In this document: piece by piece, positions 51,637 to 60,856 of the stretch
Position numbering within the stretch: position 1 is the stretch's first letter
Layout of the letters: every line of letters starts with the position of its first letter
NCBI GenBank assembly: GCA_947630785.1
Contig: CANRIW010000001.1
Span: 1-64,000, forward strand
Reading direction: 5' to 3'
Origin: an uncultured Oscillospiraceae bacterium
GTDB lineage: Bacteria > Bacillota > Clostridia > Oscillospirales > Oscillospiraceae
Length of the DNA stretch: 64,000 nt
Translations under genes and position numbers: made by a program
The notes under the pieces: generated by a model
The model's input: the letters and a program-made list of their open reading frames with translations, nothing else
Database searches by the model: none
Told to the model about the DNA's origin: nothing

Positions 51637-54600
51637 TCACGATTCTTTTACGTTTTGGTCCAGCAGGGCCCGGTAGCGGTCCATGAGACCGGCGGCCAGC
51701 CGGAGGGGGTCCTCCCCCTTGCGGAGGCGGACGGAGAAGGCGGGGGTTTCGCCGGGGGAGAACAGCAGGCGGCCGGGATAGCTCCCCGCCAGCTCGGAGA
51801 TGGTTTTTAAGTCGAATGCGGCCAAGGTAAAGGTGATGACCCCCGCCTTCTGGCTCACGTCGCTGACGCCGCAGGACATCCCCTGGCCCCGGAGCAGGGC
51901 GATGGAGATCAGGTTGTTCACCTGCCGGGGCGGGTCGCCGAAGCGGTCGATGAGCTCGTCGGTCATGTCGTCCGCGTCCTCGGATGTGCGGATGCGGGCG
52001 ATGCGGCGGTAGAGGTCCATCCGCTGCTCCGGCATGGGCACGTATCTGTCCGGGATGGAGGCGGCCACGCTCAAATCGGCGGTGCACTCGGGCTGCCGGA
52101 CGGGAACCTCCCCCTTTTCCTCCAGCACGGCCTCCTCCAGCAGTTTCAGGTACAGGTCGTACCCCACGCTCATCATAAAGCCGGACTGCTCCGGGCCAAG
52201 CAGGTTGCCGGCGCCGCGGATCTCCAGGTCCCGCATGGCGATCTTGAAGCCGGAGCCGAACTCGGCGTACTCCCGGATGGCGGACAGCCGCTTGGCGGCC
52301 ACCTCGGTGAGCACCTTGCCCGCCCGGTAGGTCATGTAGGCGTAGGCCCGCCGGGGGGAGCGGCCCACCCGGCCCCTGATCTGGTGGAGCTGGGCCAGGC
52401 CCATTTTGTCCGCGTCCTCGATGATGAGGGTGTTCACGTTGGCGATATCGATGCCCGTCTCGATGATGGTGGTGCATACCAGCACGTCCACCTCCCCGTC
52501 GGACACACGGGTCATCACGTCGTTCAGCTCCTCCTGGGCCATCTTGCCGTGGCCCACCGCCACCGTCACATCCTCCCCCAGCATGTCCCGGATGCGCCCG
52601 GCGGTGCGCTCGATGGTGTCCACCCGGTTGTGGAGGTAGTACACCTGGCCCCCCCGCTCCAGCTCTCGGCGCATGGCGTCGGCAAGCACCGACCAGTCGT
52701 GCTCCAGCACATAGGTCTGCACCGGCTGCCGGGCGGCGGGGGGCTCCTCGATGGCGGACATGTCCCGGATGCCGGAGAGGGCCATGTTCAGCGTCCTGGG
52801 GATGGGGGTGGCGGACAGGGTGAGCACGTCCACCTGTTTGGACAGCTCCTTCAGCCGCTCCTTGTGGGTGACGCCGAAGCGCTGCTCCTCGTCCACCACC
52901 AGAAGCCCTAAGTCCTTGAACTTCACGTCCTTTTGCAGCAACCGGTGGGTGCCGATGAGTACGTCGATGTCCCCCCGCTCCAGGGCGGCCAGGGTCTTTT
53001 TGATCTGAGGGGCGGTGCGGAAGCGGGACACCACGTCCACCTCCACCGGGTAGTTGGCGAAGCGGCCCTTGGCGGTCAGGTAGTGCTGCCGGGCCAGGAC
53101 GGTGGTGGGCACCAGAATGGCGGCCTGCTTGCCGTCCAGCACGCACTTCATCACCGCCCGGAGGGCCACCTCCGTCTTGCCGTAGCCCACGTCGCCGCAG
53201 AGCAGACGGTCCATGGGCCGGGCCTGCTCCATGTCCCGCTTGATCTCCCGGGCGGAGCGGAGCTGATCCTCGGTCTCCTCGTAGGGGAACTCGTCCTCGA
53301 ACTCCTTCTGCCAGGGGGAGTCGGGGGAAAAGGCGTACCCCGGCTGGCGCTGCCGCTGGGCGTAGAGCTGGATGAGCCCCTTGGCCAGGTCTTTGACGGC
53401 GGCCCGGGTGCGGCTCTTGGCCCGCTCCCAGTCGGTGCCGCCCAGCCTGGAGAGCTTTTTGGTCTCGGGGTCGTCCCCGCCGCCGATATATTTGGAGATG
53501 GCGTCCAGTTGGGTGGCGGGGAGATAGAGGGTGTCGGTGCCGGCGTAGGCCAGCTTCACATAGTCCTTCTCCACGCCGTCCACCTGCATCTTCACCATGC
53601 CCACGAACCGGCCCACGCCGTGGTGCTCGTGGACCACCAGGTCCCCGGGCGACAGGTCGGTGAAGGAGTCCACCTTCCGGCGGTCGGCGGCGTGCTTCAG
53701 CCGCTTGCCCCTTTTCCGGGGCTCATTCCCACCCTCGGTGAGGACGGCGTAGGGGCAGCCGATGTAGTCGAACCCGGCGGAGAGCCCCCCCACCGCGATG
53801 GTGATGTTCCCCGGCTGGGGCAGGCTGTGGAGCTGGAAGTCCACGGCGGAGCGGATCTGATTGTCCCGGAGCAGGGACTGAAGGTTCAGAGCCCGCTGTT
53901 CGCTGCCCACCAGCACCACCGTCCCCGCGCCGGACCGCTGGAACTGGGACAGGTCGGCCACAGCGGTGTCCAGGCTGGCGCCGAAGGAGGAGAGCTGCCG
54001 GCCCTGGGCGGTGAGCGTCACCCTGGGGGGCAGGGGGGCCGCCGATGTGGCGAAGGAGTCCAGAAAACACAGGGCGTGGTCGGACAGGCGGGCCATGAGC
54101 TGGCCCATATCAGCGGCAAAGACGGCGTGTTTGCCGTCTACCACTCCGTTTTCCATGAGGGTCTTCACGTCTTCGTTCAGCTGCCACAGCCAGTTCTTGG
54201 CCCGCTCGGCCACCCGGCCCGACTCGGAGAGGATGACCACCGCCTCCGGGGGCAGATGGTCGGCGGCGGTGGCGAGGGTCTGATACCGGGCGGGGAGGAG
54301 CCGGTCCGGGGTGCGGACCCACCGGCCGTCCTCCCGGACGGGGAGTGCCTCCCCCACGGGCAGGAACACGGCCCTGTCCAGCCTGCCGGTCCGCCGCTGG
54401 GAGGACACGTCGAACAGGCCCATGGAGTCCACGTCCTCGTCCCAGAACTCCACCCGGACGGGCTCCTCCTGGGCGGGGGAGAACACGTCCAGGATGCCGC
54501 CCCGCAGGGCGAACTGGCCCACGCCCTCCACCTGCTGGCACCGGGTATAGCCCATGGCGGACAGCCGGTCGGCCAGGTCGCTTAAGTCGTACCGGCCGGT

Positions 54601-55029
54601 GATCTCCAGAGAAATGGTGTGCTCCGCCAGCTCCTCTGGGGGAAGGGTGCGCTGGAGCAGTCCCTCCACGGTGGCCACGACGAGCGGGGCCTTCCCCTGG
54701 GCCATCTGCCAGAAGGCGGACAGCCGCCGGTGTTCCCACTGGCGAGAGGCCACGGTCCCCTCGTGGAACAGGAATTCCCGGGCGGCGATGAGGGTGGCGG
54801 GGACGCCGGTGAGGGCGGTCACGTCCCGCCCCAGGCGGACGGCCTCGGCCTCATCAGCGCACACCAGCACCACCGGGCAGTCCAGCGCCGTCATGAGCCC
54901 GGCGGCGAAGTGGGCCCGGTGGACCGGGGACAGGCCGGACACCTCCGCCGGGGAGCGGCCGCTCTCCAGGGCGGCCGTCAGCCGGGAGAACTCCGGGACC
55001 TGATCTAAGATGTGGAGGAGCTGCTTCAT
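51637..55029 (-). CDS. mfd: Transcription-repair coupling factor Mfd
   Basis: An 1130-aa SF2 translocase that displaces stalled RNA polymerase and recruits UvrA. The UvrB-like N-terminal module, a CarD/RID RNA-polymerase-interaction domain (SPGDLVVHEHHGVGRFVGMVKM, about residues 460-520) and the helicase motor are present: Walker A GDVGYGKTEVALRA, DEEQRFGV box and TATPIPRTLNMALSGIRDMS. The TRG motif lies around GRVGRSPRRAYAYM. The start follows GAGGTATCCCC. It lies downstream of pth, the usual order in Firmicutes. Confidence 0.97.
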   Translation of the reverse strand: MKQLLHILDQVPEFSRLTAALESGRSPAEVSGLSPVHRAHFAAGLMTALDCPVVLVCADEAEAVRLGRDVTALTGVPATLIAAREFLFHEGTVASRQWEHRRLSAFWQMAQGKAPLVVATVEGLLQRTLPPEELAEHTISLEITGRYDLSDLADRLSAMGYTRCQQVEGVGQFALRGGILDVFSPAQEEPVRVEFWDEDVDSMGLFDVSSQRRTGRLDRAVFLPVGEALPVREDGRWVRTPDRLLPARYQTLATAADHLPPEAVVILSESGRVAERAKNWLWQLNEDVKTLMENGVVDGKHAVFAADMGQLMARLSDHALCFLDSFATSAAPLPPRVTLTAQGRQLSSFGASLDTAVADLSQFQRSGAGTVVLVGSEQRALNLQSLLRDNQIRSAVDFQLHSLPQPGNITIAVGGLSAGFDYIGCPYAVLTEGGNEPRKRGKRLKHAADRRKVDSFTDLSPGDLVVHEHHGVGRFVGMVKMQVDGVEKDYVKLAYAGTDTLYLPATQLDAISKYIGGGDDPETKKLSRLGGTDWERAKSRTRAAVKDLAKGLIQLYAQRQRQPGYAFSPDSPWQKEFEDEFPYEETEDQLRSAREIKRDMEQARPMDRLLCGDVGYGKTEVALRAVMKCVLDGKQAAILVPTTVLARQHYLTAKGRFANYPVEVDVVSRFRTAPQIKKTLAALERGDIDVLIGTHRLLQKDVKFKDLGLLVVDEEQRFGVTHKERLKELSKQVDVLTLSATPIPRTLNMALSGIRDMSAIEEPPAARQPVQTYVLEHDWSVLADAMRRELERGGQVYYLHNRVDTIERTAGRIRDMLGEDVTVAVGHGKMAQEELNDVMTRVSDGEVDVLVCTTIIETGIDIANVNTLIIEDADKMGLAQLHQIRGRVGRSPRRAYAYMTYRAGKVLTEVAAKRLSAIREYAEFGSGFKIAMRDLEIRGAGNLLGPEQSGFMMSVGYDLYLKLLEEAVLEEKGEVPVRQPECTADLSVAASIPDRYVPMPEQRMDLYRRIARIRTSEDADDMTDELIDRFGDPPRQVNNLISIALLRGQGMSCGVSDVSQKAGVITFTLAAFDLKTISELAGSYPGRLLFSPGETPAFSVRLRKGEDPLRLAAGLMDRYRALLDQNVKES

Positions 55030-55061
55030 GGGGATACCTCGAAAATACTAAAATTTGGAAG

Positions 55062-55094
55062 TCAAGGGTGCAAAAGGGCACAATGCACCCTTGA
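55062..55094. repeat. Inverted repeat between pth and mfd
   Basis: TCAAGGGTGCA (55062-55072) and TGCACCCTTGA (55084-55094) form an 11-bp perfect stem with an 11-base loop. It lies seven bases after the pth stop. Without an adjacent U-tract on the minus strand it is a doubtful terminator and may attenuate or process the pth-mfd message. Confidence 0.55.
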
Positions 55095-55100
55095 TTTTGG

Positions 55101-55688
55101 TCAGTTATACTTGTTCATGGCCTTATCGATGCCCTCTTTCAGCAGGCACTCCACCGCGTCGGCGGCCCGCTTGACGGCCTCGTCCATCGCCTTTTTGTCC
55201 TCCCCGGTCAGCTTGGACAGCACCCAGTCGGCCATGTCGTAGTCGGGGTGGGGCTTGCCGCCCACCCCCACCCGGAGCCGGGGGAACTGGTCGGAGCCCA
55301 GGTGCTGGATGACGCTCTTCAGGCCGTTGTGGCCGCCGGCGGAGCCCCCCTTGCGGATGCGGAGCTTGCCCAGGGGGAGGTCCACGTCGTCGGAGATGAC
55401 CAGCACATGGTCGGGGGGCAGCTTGTAGAACCGGGCGGCCTCCCCCACCGCCTCGCCGGACAGGTTCATGTAGGTCACCGGCTTCATCACCAGCACGCCC
55501 TGGCCGCCGATGGCGGCGGTGTTGGTGAGGGCGTGGTATTTCAACCGCTGGATGGGGAAGCTCCCCCGGTCCCCCAGCTCATCCGCCACCAGAAAGCCCA
55601 CGTTGTGGCGGGTGTTCTCGTACTGGTCGCCGGGGTTGCCCAGGCCCACGATGAGCCAGGACACGGGCAGCTTATTCCGGAACAGCAC
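55101..55688 (-). CDS. pth: Peptidyl-tRNA hydrolase
   Basis: A 195-aa enzyme that frees tRNA from peptidyl-tRNA dropped by ribosomes. The signature IVGLGNPGDQYENTRHNVGF contains the catalytic histidine. MNLSGEAV, DDVDLPLGKLRIRKGGSAGGHNGLKS and RVGVGGKP follow in the right order. The start is a GTG eight bases after AAAGGAGG. It lies between prs and mfd on the minus strand, a conserved Firmicutes neighbourhood. Confidence 0.95.
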   Translation of the reverse strand: MLFRNKLPVSWLIVGLGNPGDQYENTRHNVGFLVADELGDRGSFPIQRLKYHALTNTAAIGGQGVLVMKPVTYMNLSGEAVGEAARFYKLPPDHVLVISDDVDLPLGKLRIRKGGSAGGHNGLKSVIQHLGSDQFPRLRVGVGGKPHPDYDMADWVLSKLTGEDKKAMDEAVKRAADAVECLLKEGIDKAMNKYN

Positions 55689-55726
55689 AGGGGACGCCTC
55701 CTTTCGACAGGGGTTCGGACATCAAA

Positions 55727-55755
55727 CCGGGTCCGCCGCGGCGCGGCGGACCCGG
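55727..55755 (-). terminator. Hairpin between prs and pth
   Basis: A 13-bp perfect stem CCGGGTCCGCCGC / GCGGCGGACCCGG with a 3-base loop lies 34 bases after the prs stop. On the minus strand TTTGATG follows, so it may be a partial terminator. Confidence 0.55.
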
Positions 55756-55788
55756 CGTTCAGGTCAAAGTTGAGGGGGGAACGGGCTC

Positions 55789-56754
55789 TCAAAGCCACAT
55801 CTTGGACATGGAGCGCTCCTCGTAGATGCGCTCGATGGCCTCGGCGAACATGTGGGCCACGGACAGGTACTTCACCTTGGGGGAGAGCTTCTCCACGTCG
55901 GGCCGGGGCTGGATGGTGTCCAGGAACACCACCTCTTCCAGGGCGGAGTCGTTGATGCGCTCATAGGCGGCGCCGGAGAGGACGCCGTGGCTGGCGCAGG
56001 CAATGACCGACTTGGCGTGGCCGGTCTCCATGAGGGCGTTGGCGGCGTGGCACAGGGAGCCGCCGGTGTCCACCATGTCGTCCAGCAGGATGACGTGCTT
56101 GTCCGTCACGTCGCCGATGATGTTCATGACCTCGGAGGAGTTGGCCTTCTGCCGGCGCTTGTCCACGATGGCCATGGGCATATCCAGCTTCTGGGCGAAG
56201 GCCCGGGCCCGGGCCACCGAGCCCACGTCGGGGGAGACCACCATGGTATCGTTATGGACGGCGGCGAAGCGGCGGAAGAAGTAGTCCACAAAGATGGGGG
56301 AGCCCAGCATGTTGTCCACGGGGATGTCGAAGAAGCCCTGGATCTGATTGGCGTGGAGATCCATGGTCAGCACCCGGTCGGCGCCGGCCCGGGTGATCAG
56401 GTTGGCCACCAGCTTGGCGGAGATGGGGTCCCGGGGCTTGGTCTTGCGGTCCTGCCGGGCATAGCCGAAATAGGGGATCACGGCGGTGACCCGGCCGGCG
56501 GAGGCGCGCTTCAGCGCGTCGATCATGATCAGCAGCTCCATCAGGTTGTCGTTGACGGGGGCGCTGGTGGATTGGATGACGAACACATCGGACCCGCGGA
56601 CCGTCTCGTAGATGGAGACGTAATTCTCGCCGTCGGAGAACTTGCCGGTCTCCGCGTTGCCGAGGGGGATGCTGAGCTCTTTGCAGATGTTCTGGGCAAG
56701 AGCCTTGCTGGAGCTGCCGGAGAAGATCTTCAGGTCCTTACCGTGTGAAATCAT
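55789..56754 (-). CDS. prs: Ribose-phosphate pyrophosphokinase
   Basis: A 321-aa PRPP synthase, feeding nucleotide, histidine and tryptophan synthesis. The catalytic flexible loop region (YARQDRKTKPRDPISAKL), the DLHANQIQGFFDIPVDN segment and the PRPP-binding loop DDMVDTGGSLCHA are present. The length equals class I enzymes. The start follows GAGAGGAAGGAACCTGGCAT. Downstream are pth and mfd. Confidence 0.96.
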   Translation of the reverse strand: MISHGKDLKIFSGSSSKALAQNICKELSIPLGNAETGKFSDGENYVSIYETVRGSDVFVIQSTSAPVNDNLMELLIMIDALKRASAGRVTAVIPYFGYARQDRKTKPRDPISAKLVANLITRAGADRVLTMDLHANQIQGFFDIPVDNMLGSPIFVDYFFRRFAAVHNDTMVVSPDVGSVARARAFAQKLDMPMAIVDKRRQKANSSEVMNIIGDVTDKHVILLDDMVDTGGSLCHAANALMETGHAKSVIACASHGVLSGAAYERINDSALEEVVFLDTIQPRPDVEKLSPKVKYLSVAHMFAEAIERIYEERSMSKMWL

Positions 56755-56925
56755 ATGCCAGGTTCCTTCCTCTCTTATGTATCAGAACTCGTGTGGGGAT
56801 GAACGGTATCGCAGACAAAACCATTATACACACAAACCGGCGCATTTTGGAAGGGTTTTTTTCGATATTTTGAAAAATATTTTGTTCCGACAGAAAAAAG
56901 AAGAAAATTTCCCCTGAAAATAGTA

Positions 56926-56960
56926 AAAGCGGCGAGAAAACACCGTTTTCTCGCCGCTTT
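56926..56960 (-). terminator. Terminator of the HD-domain gene
   Basis: A 16-bp perfect stem AAAGCGGCGAGAAAAC / GTTTTCTCGCCGCTTT is followed on the minus strand by TACTATTTTC. It lies directly after the stop at 56964. Confidence 0.85.
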
Positions 56961-56963
56961 GCT

Positions 56964-57503
56964 TCACACTGGCACAGCGGAGGGCAGCAGCCGGCGGATG
57001 ATCCCCACCCGGCAGAAGCTGAGGATCTCGATAGAGGCGCACACCTTGTCGGCCAGGGTCACCGCCACCGCCACCGGGTTGCGGGGCATATGCAGGGCCA
57101 GGGGCCACATGTGGGTGGCGATGGCGTTCTGCTCCTCGTCCGTCAGGTCGGGGCAGAGGGTCCGGGCGTTCATCAGGGCGAACAGGGGATGGTCCAGGCA
57201 CTGATTGCCGGGGTGGCAGCTCTGGTCATAGGGCTGGTAGAGGTACAGGTCGTGGAGCAGGCCGGCCCGTGCGGCGGAGGCGGCGTCCCACCCCATGCGT
57301 TTGGCGATGCGGAAGGCGGTAAAGGACACGAACACCGAGTGCTGATAGCAGGAGATGGCGAAGTGGTGGTCGTACTGGCCCATGGACATCACCTCCGGGG
57401 TGATGAGCAGGCGGCCCACATGCCCCAGCCATTCGGCGGCCAGCTCCGCCCCCTTCTTTTTGGACAGGGGACGGGCAAAAATACTCAGGTTCAGACGATT
57501 CAT
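56964..57503 (-). CDS. HD-domain protein
   Basis: A 179-aa HD-superfamily phosphohydrolase-like protein. Metal-binding residues are suggested by CYQHSVFVSFTAFRIAKRMG, the hallmark AGLLHDLYLY (HD pair), HPLFALMNA and ATHMWPLAL. Such small HD proteins are frequent in Clostridia near prs; their substrate is unknown. The gene has its own promoter and terminator. Ribosome-binding site: GGGAGGAGCGATC, somewhat far from the ATG. Confidence 0.8.
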   Translation of the reverse strand: MNRLNLSIFARPLSKKKGAELAAEWLGHVGRLLITPEVMSMGQYDHHFAISCYQHSVFVSFTAFRIAKRMGWDAASAARAGLLHDLYLYQPYDQSCHPGNQCLDHPLFALMNARTLCPDLTDEEQNAIATHMWPLALHMPRNPVAVAVTLADKVCASIEILSFCRVGIIRRLLPSAVPV

Positions 57504-57553
57504 CGGAATAAGATCGCTCCTCCCGGGAGAGTTTTACGGTCCGAACTTACTTT

Positions 57554-57582
57554 ATCATATCTTCGGACTGAGATAAAGACAA
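57554..57582 (-). promoter_or_regulatory. Promoter of the HD-domain gene
   Basis: On the minus strand TTGTCT is followed after 17 bases by TATGAT, about 50 bases before the start at 57503. Confidence 0.65.
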
Positions 57583-57617
57583 ATTGTAAACAATACTGAA
57601 ACGAAAATAAAATCTTC

Positions 57618-57667
57618 TTGACACCAGCGGGAAAGTATGATAACTGTATTAGTACAGATAGTACAGT
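57618..57667 (+). promoter_or_regulatory. Promoter and operator of the GntR-ABC operon
   Basis: TTGACA (57618-57623) is followed after 17 bases by a weak -10 (TAACTG). Overlapping and downstream is an inverted repeat ACTGTATTA (57643-57651) / TAGTACAGT (57659-57667) with one mismatch. This placement suits autorepression by the YtrA-type regulator encoded 40 bases downstream. Confidence 0.7.
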
Positions 57668-57706
57668 ATGGGCGAAAACGCCCAATATCGGGAAGGAGAT
57701 GGGTAA

Positions 57707-58078
57707 ATGCTCCAGTTGAACTACCGGGACAGCCGCCCCATCTATGAGCAGGTGCGGGACGGGCTGAGGAAGCTCATCATCACCGGGGGCATCCCCGCGG
57801 GGGACAAGCTGCCCTCGGTGCGGCAGTTGGCCGCATCGCTGGCCATCAACCCCAACACCATCCAGCGGGCCTACGAGGCCCTGGAGCAGGAGGGGTACGC
57901 CTACTCGGTGCCGGGGAAGGGCAGCTTCGCGGCCCTGCCCCTGGACGTGAACGCGGGCAGGCGGGAGGAGCTGCTGGGAAAGCTGGACGTGATCGTCCAG
58001 GAGCTGAAATACCTGGGAATCAGCGACGAGGAACTGACCGCCCGGGTGACCGGCAAAAAGGAGGGTGACGAAACATGA
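57707..58078 (+). CDS. GntR-family regulator, YtrA subfamily
   Basis: A 123-aa winged-helix regulator (SRPIYEQVRDGLRKLIITGGIPAGDKLPSVRQLAASLAINPNTIQRAYEALEQEGYAYSVPGKGSF) with only a short helical C terminus, the YtrA layout. YtrA-type repressors control adjacent ABC transporters that respond to cell-wall-active compounds. The gene overlaps the ATPase gene by 4 bases, and an inverted repeat overlaps its promoter. The start follows GGGAAGGAGATGGGTAA. Confidence 0.92.
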   Translation: MLQLNYRDSRPIYEQVRDGLRKLIITGGIPAGDKLPSVRQLAASLAINPNTIQRAYEALEQEGYAYSVPGKGSFAALPLDVNAGRREELLGKLDVIVQELKYLGISDEELTARVTGKKEGDET

Positions 58079-58977
58079 TCGAAGTGAAGAACGTGGTCAA
58101 GACCTTTGACGGGTTCCACGCCCTGGACGGGCTGACTATGACGGTGCCCAAAGGGGCCATCTACGGGCTGGTGGGCCCCAACGGGGCGGGCAAATCCACC
58201 ATCCTGCGCCACCTGTCCGGGGCCTACCGGCAGGATTCGGGCACCATCGCCCTGGAGGGGGCCCCCATCTATGAGAACCCGGCGGCCAAGCGGCGCATCG
58301 CCGTCATCCCCGACGAGGTGTACTGGTTCGGCTCCGCCTCCACCCGGGACATGATGCGCTTTTACAAGGGGCTGTACCCGACATTCGACACGGAGCGGTA
58401 CGAAAAGCTCCGGGAGGCCTTCCCCGAGGTGGACGAGAAAAGACCGATCCGCCGCCTGTCCAAGGGGATGCAGAAGCAGTCGGCCTTCTGGCTGGCCCTC
58501 AGCTGCAAGGCGGACTATCTGCTGCTGGACGAGCCGGTGGACGGCCTGGACCCGGTGATGCGGCGGCAGGTGTGGTCCCTGCTCATGGACGACGTGGCCG
58601 GGCGGGGGACCACGGTGCTGGTGTCCTCCCACAACCTGCGGGAGCTGGAGGACGTGTGCGACCACGTGGGGCTGCTGTCCCACGGCAAGGTGGCGCTGGA
58701 GCGGTCTCTCAGCGAATTGCAGGGGGGCATCGTCAAGCTCCAGATCGCCTTTAAGACCAGCGAGCCCCCGGAGCTTCCGGCGGGGCTGCGGATCCTGCAC
58801 ACCTCCAATCTGGGCCGCATCTACACCTATATCGTCCGGGGCACCCCGGAGGTGGTGCAGGAGCGGTTCCAGGAGCTGGACCCCCTGTTCCAAGAGGCCC
58901 TGCCCCTGACGCTGGAGGAGATCTTCATTTACGAGATGGGAGGGGAGGACTATGCGGTCCGGGACATCGTTCTTTAA
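58075..58977 (+). CDS. ABC transporter ATP-binding protein
   Basis: A 300-aa ABC ATPase. Walker A is GPNGAGKST (about 34-42), the signature is the variant RLSKGMQKQ, and Walker B is LLLDEPVDGLDP. The H-loop lies in VLVSSHNLREL. The C-terminal ~85 residues form an accessory region. It lies between the YtrA-type regulator and the permease gene, overlapping both, so it is the motor of a two-gene exporter or sensor like YtrBC. Confidence 0.93.
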   Translation: MIEVKNVVKTFDGFHALDGLTMTVPKGAIYGLVGPNGAGKSTILRHLSGAYRQDSGTIALEGAPIYENPAAKRRIAVIPDEVYWFGSASTRDMMRFYKGLYPTFDTERYEKLREAFPEVDEKRPIRRLSKGMQKQSAFWLALSCKADYLLLDEPVDGLDPVMRRQVWSLLMDDVAGRGTTVLVSSHNLRELEDVCDHVGLLSHGKVALERSLSELQGGIVKLQIAFKTSEPPELPAGLRILHTSNLGRIYTYIVRGTPEVVQERFQELDPLFQEALPLTLEEIFIYEMGGEDYAVRDIVL

Positions 58978-60835
58978 CGGCACGGTATTCAAAAAGACCG
59001 CCGCCCGGTACTGGCCGGTGTGGGCGGCCTATCTGGTGGTCTGGCTGGTGACGCTGCCCCTGAACCTGCTGATGCAGCTCCAACAGATGGACCCCGATTT
59101 CGGCGGTTACGCCGGCAGGGTCGAGGAGGTGCTGGCATCCTCCTGCCAGGGCCTGCTGGTGGCGGCGGTGATCTTCGCCCCCCTGGCGGCCATGGCGGTG
59201 TTCAGCCACCTGTATAACAACCGCTCCGCCAACTTCTTCGGTATGCTGCCCGTCCGGCGGGAGGGACTGTTCCTCACCCACTACCTGGCGGGGCTGGCCT
59301 TCCTGCTGGTGCCCGATCTGATCGTGGGGGTCCTGACCCTGCTGGTGGGGGCGGCCTTCGGGGCCAACGGCCTGATGGCGGCGCTGTACTGGTTCGTGGT
59401 CGCCGCCGGCGAGGGATTCTTCTTCTACTCCTTCGCGGTGTTCTGCGGCATGTTCGCCGGGCACATTCTGGCGCTGCCGGCGTTCTACGCCATCTTCAAC
59501 GCCCTGGCCGCCGCCCTCATCATGATGTTCGCGTTCATCTGCTCCCGGTTCTATTACGGGTACTATTGGATGGAGGGCACCCTGCCCCGGGTGGCGGAGT
59601 GGCTCACCCCCGTGTTCAAGCTGTCCAGCGAAGTGTGGATCAAGATCACCATTCCCCCTGATGCCATCCCGGAGGTCGCCCTCCAGGGTGGCGGGACGCT
59701 GGCCATCTACGCCGGGGCGGCCCTGGTGCTGACCGTCGCCGCCTTCCTGCTGTACCGCAAACGCCGGCTGGAGACCGCCGGGGACGTGGTGGCCGTGGCC
59801 CCCATGAAGCCGGTGTTCAAGTACAGCGTGTCCTTCTGCGCGGGGCTGTTCTTCGGCTGGGTCACCGCCCTGGTGCTGGGGGAGAGCACCGAGATCTGGA
59901 TCGCCGCCTCGGTGGTCTGGGCGGTGGCGGGCTGTTTCGTCGCCCAGATGATCCTGGACAAGAGCTTCAAGGTGTTCAAAAAGTGGAAGGGTCCGGTGGT
60001 GATGGGCCTGGTGTTCTGCGCCCTGTTCGCCGTGGTGTGCTTCGATCTCACCGGCTTTGAGACCCGCGTCCCCGACGCCGCCGACGTGGAGAGCGTCTCC
60101 GTGTCCGATCTGAGCAGCAGCTGGGACAGCAGATGGGCTTCTGAGTTTGAGACGAGCGACCCGGCCCGGATCGGGGATCTGATCATCCTCCACCGGGCGG
60201 CGGTGGATCAGCGGGACGGGTGGGAGCCCACCGGATCCGAAGACATCGGAGATGTGGATCTGGAACTCAGCTACCACCTGAAGTCCGGCGGCACGCTGAC
60301 GAGGCGCTATGGCTTCTATTTGGACCCGGGACGGGTAGACGAGCAGGGCTCCCCCGCCTGGGCGCTGGAGCGCATCTACGGCGACCCGGCGCTGATGGCG
60401 GCCGATCTCGGCTTCGACCGGGCGGCGGAAACGCTGCACCATGTGATCTATACGGACCGGGACTGGTTCGACAGCGATAAATATGCGGAAGGTACGCCGG
60501 AGGACATTGCGGCGGGGGTGCAGGAGCTGACCCCCGAGTACGAGTACGGACGCACCTACGGCCAGATGACCTTTACCGGCATGGACGCCCGCGCCCTGCT
60601 GGACGCGGCCAAGGCCGACTTTGCCGCCGGCCGGCTGGGCCAGTTCCACGTGGGGCAGTACCAGGAGACCCGCCGCACCCTCGACTTCACCTATCAGAAC
60701 GAAGAGGGCAGCCTCAGCAGCGCGCGGGTGACGGTGCCTGACACGGCCACCGAGACCCTGGCCGCCCTGGAGCGGATCATCCCCGCCTTCCTGGAGCACG
60801 AGGGGTTCACGGGGACGGAGCAGGCGCTGGGATGA
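58952..60835 (+). CDS. ABC transporter permease with large extracytoplasmic domain
   Basis: A 627-aa membrane protein. Residues 1-240 have about six segments (AAYLVVWLVTLPLNLLMQLQ; GLLVAAVIFAPLAAMAVFSHLYNNRSANFFGMLPVRREGLFLTHYLAGL). Two further segments (~250-350) precede a ~270-residue soluble region with no family I recognise. The N-terminal part resembles YtrC/D-like permeases beginning SFFNGTVFKK. It overlaps the ATPase gene by 26 bases and follows GGGAGGGGAGGACT. The extra domain could bind a peptide or a cell-wall ligand; this is speculation. Confidence 0.82.
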   Translation: MRSGTSFFNGTVFKKTAARYWPVWAAYLVVWLVTLPLNLLMQLQQMDPDFGGYAGRVEEVLASSCQGLLVAAVIFAPLAAMAVFSHLYNNRSANFFGMLPVRREGLFLTHYLAGLAFLLVPDLIVGVLTLLVGAAFGANGLMAALYWFVVAAGEGFFFYSFAVFCGMFAGHILALPAFYAIFNALAAALIMMFAFICSRFYYGYYWMEGTLPRVAEWLTPVFKLSSEVWIKITIPPDAIPEVALQGGGTLAIYAGAALVLTVAAFLLYRKRRLETAGDVVAVAPMKPVFKYSVSFCAGLFFGWVTALVLGESTEIWIAASVVWAVAGCFVAQMILDKSFKVFKKWKGPVVMGLVFCALFAVVCFDLTGFETRVPDAADVESVSVSDLSSSWDSRWASEFETSDPARIGDLIILHRAAVDQRDGWEPTGSEDIGDVDLELSYHLKSGGTLTRRYGFYLDPGRVDEQGSPAWALERIYGDPALMAADLGFDRAAETLHHVIYTDRDWFDSDKYAEGTPEDIAAGVQELTPEYEYGRTYGQMTFTGMDARALLDAAKADFAAGRLGQFHVGQYQETRRTLDFTYQNEEGSLSSARVTVPDTATETLAALERIIPAFLEHEGFTGTEQALG

Positions 60836-60856
60836 GAAAAGGAGTGACCTGACCAC

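Noticed and set aside
52933-54585. 550-aa plus-strand ORF opposite mfd
   Set aside because: Antisense shadow of mfd with typical shadow composition.
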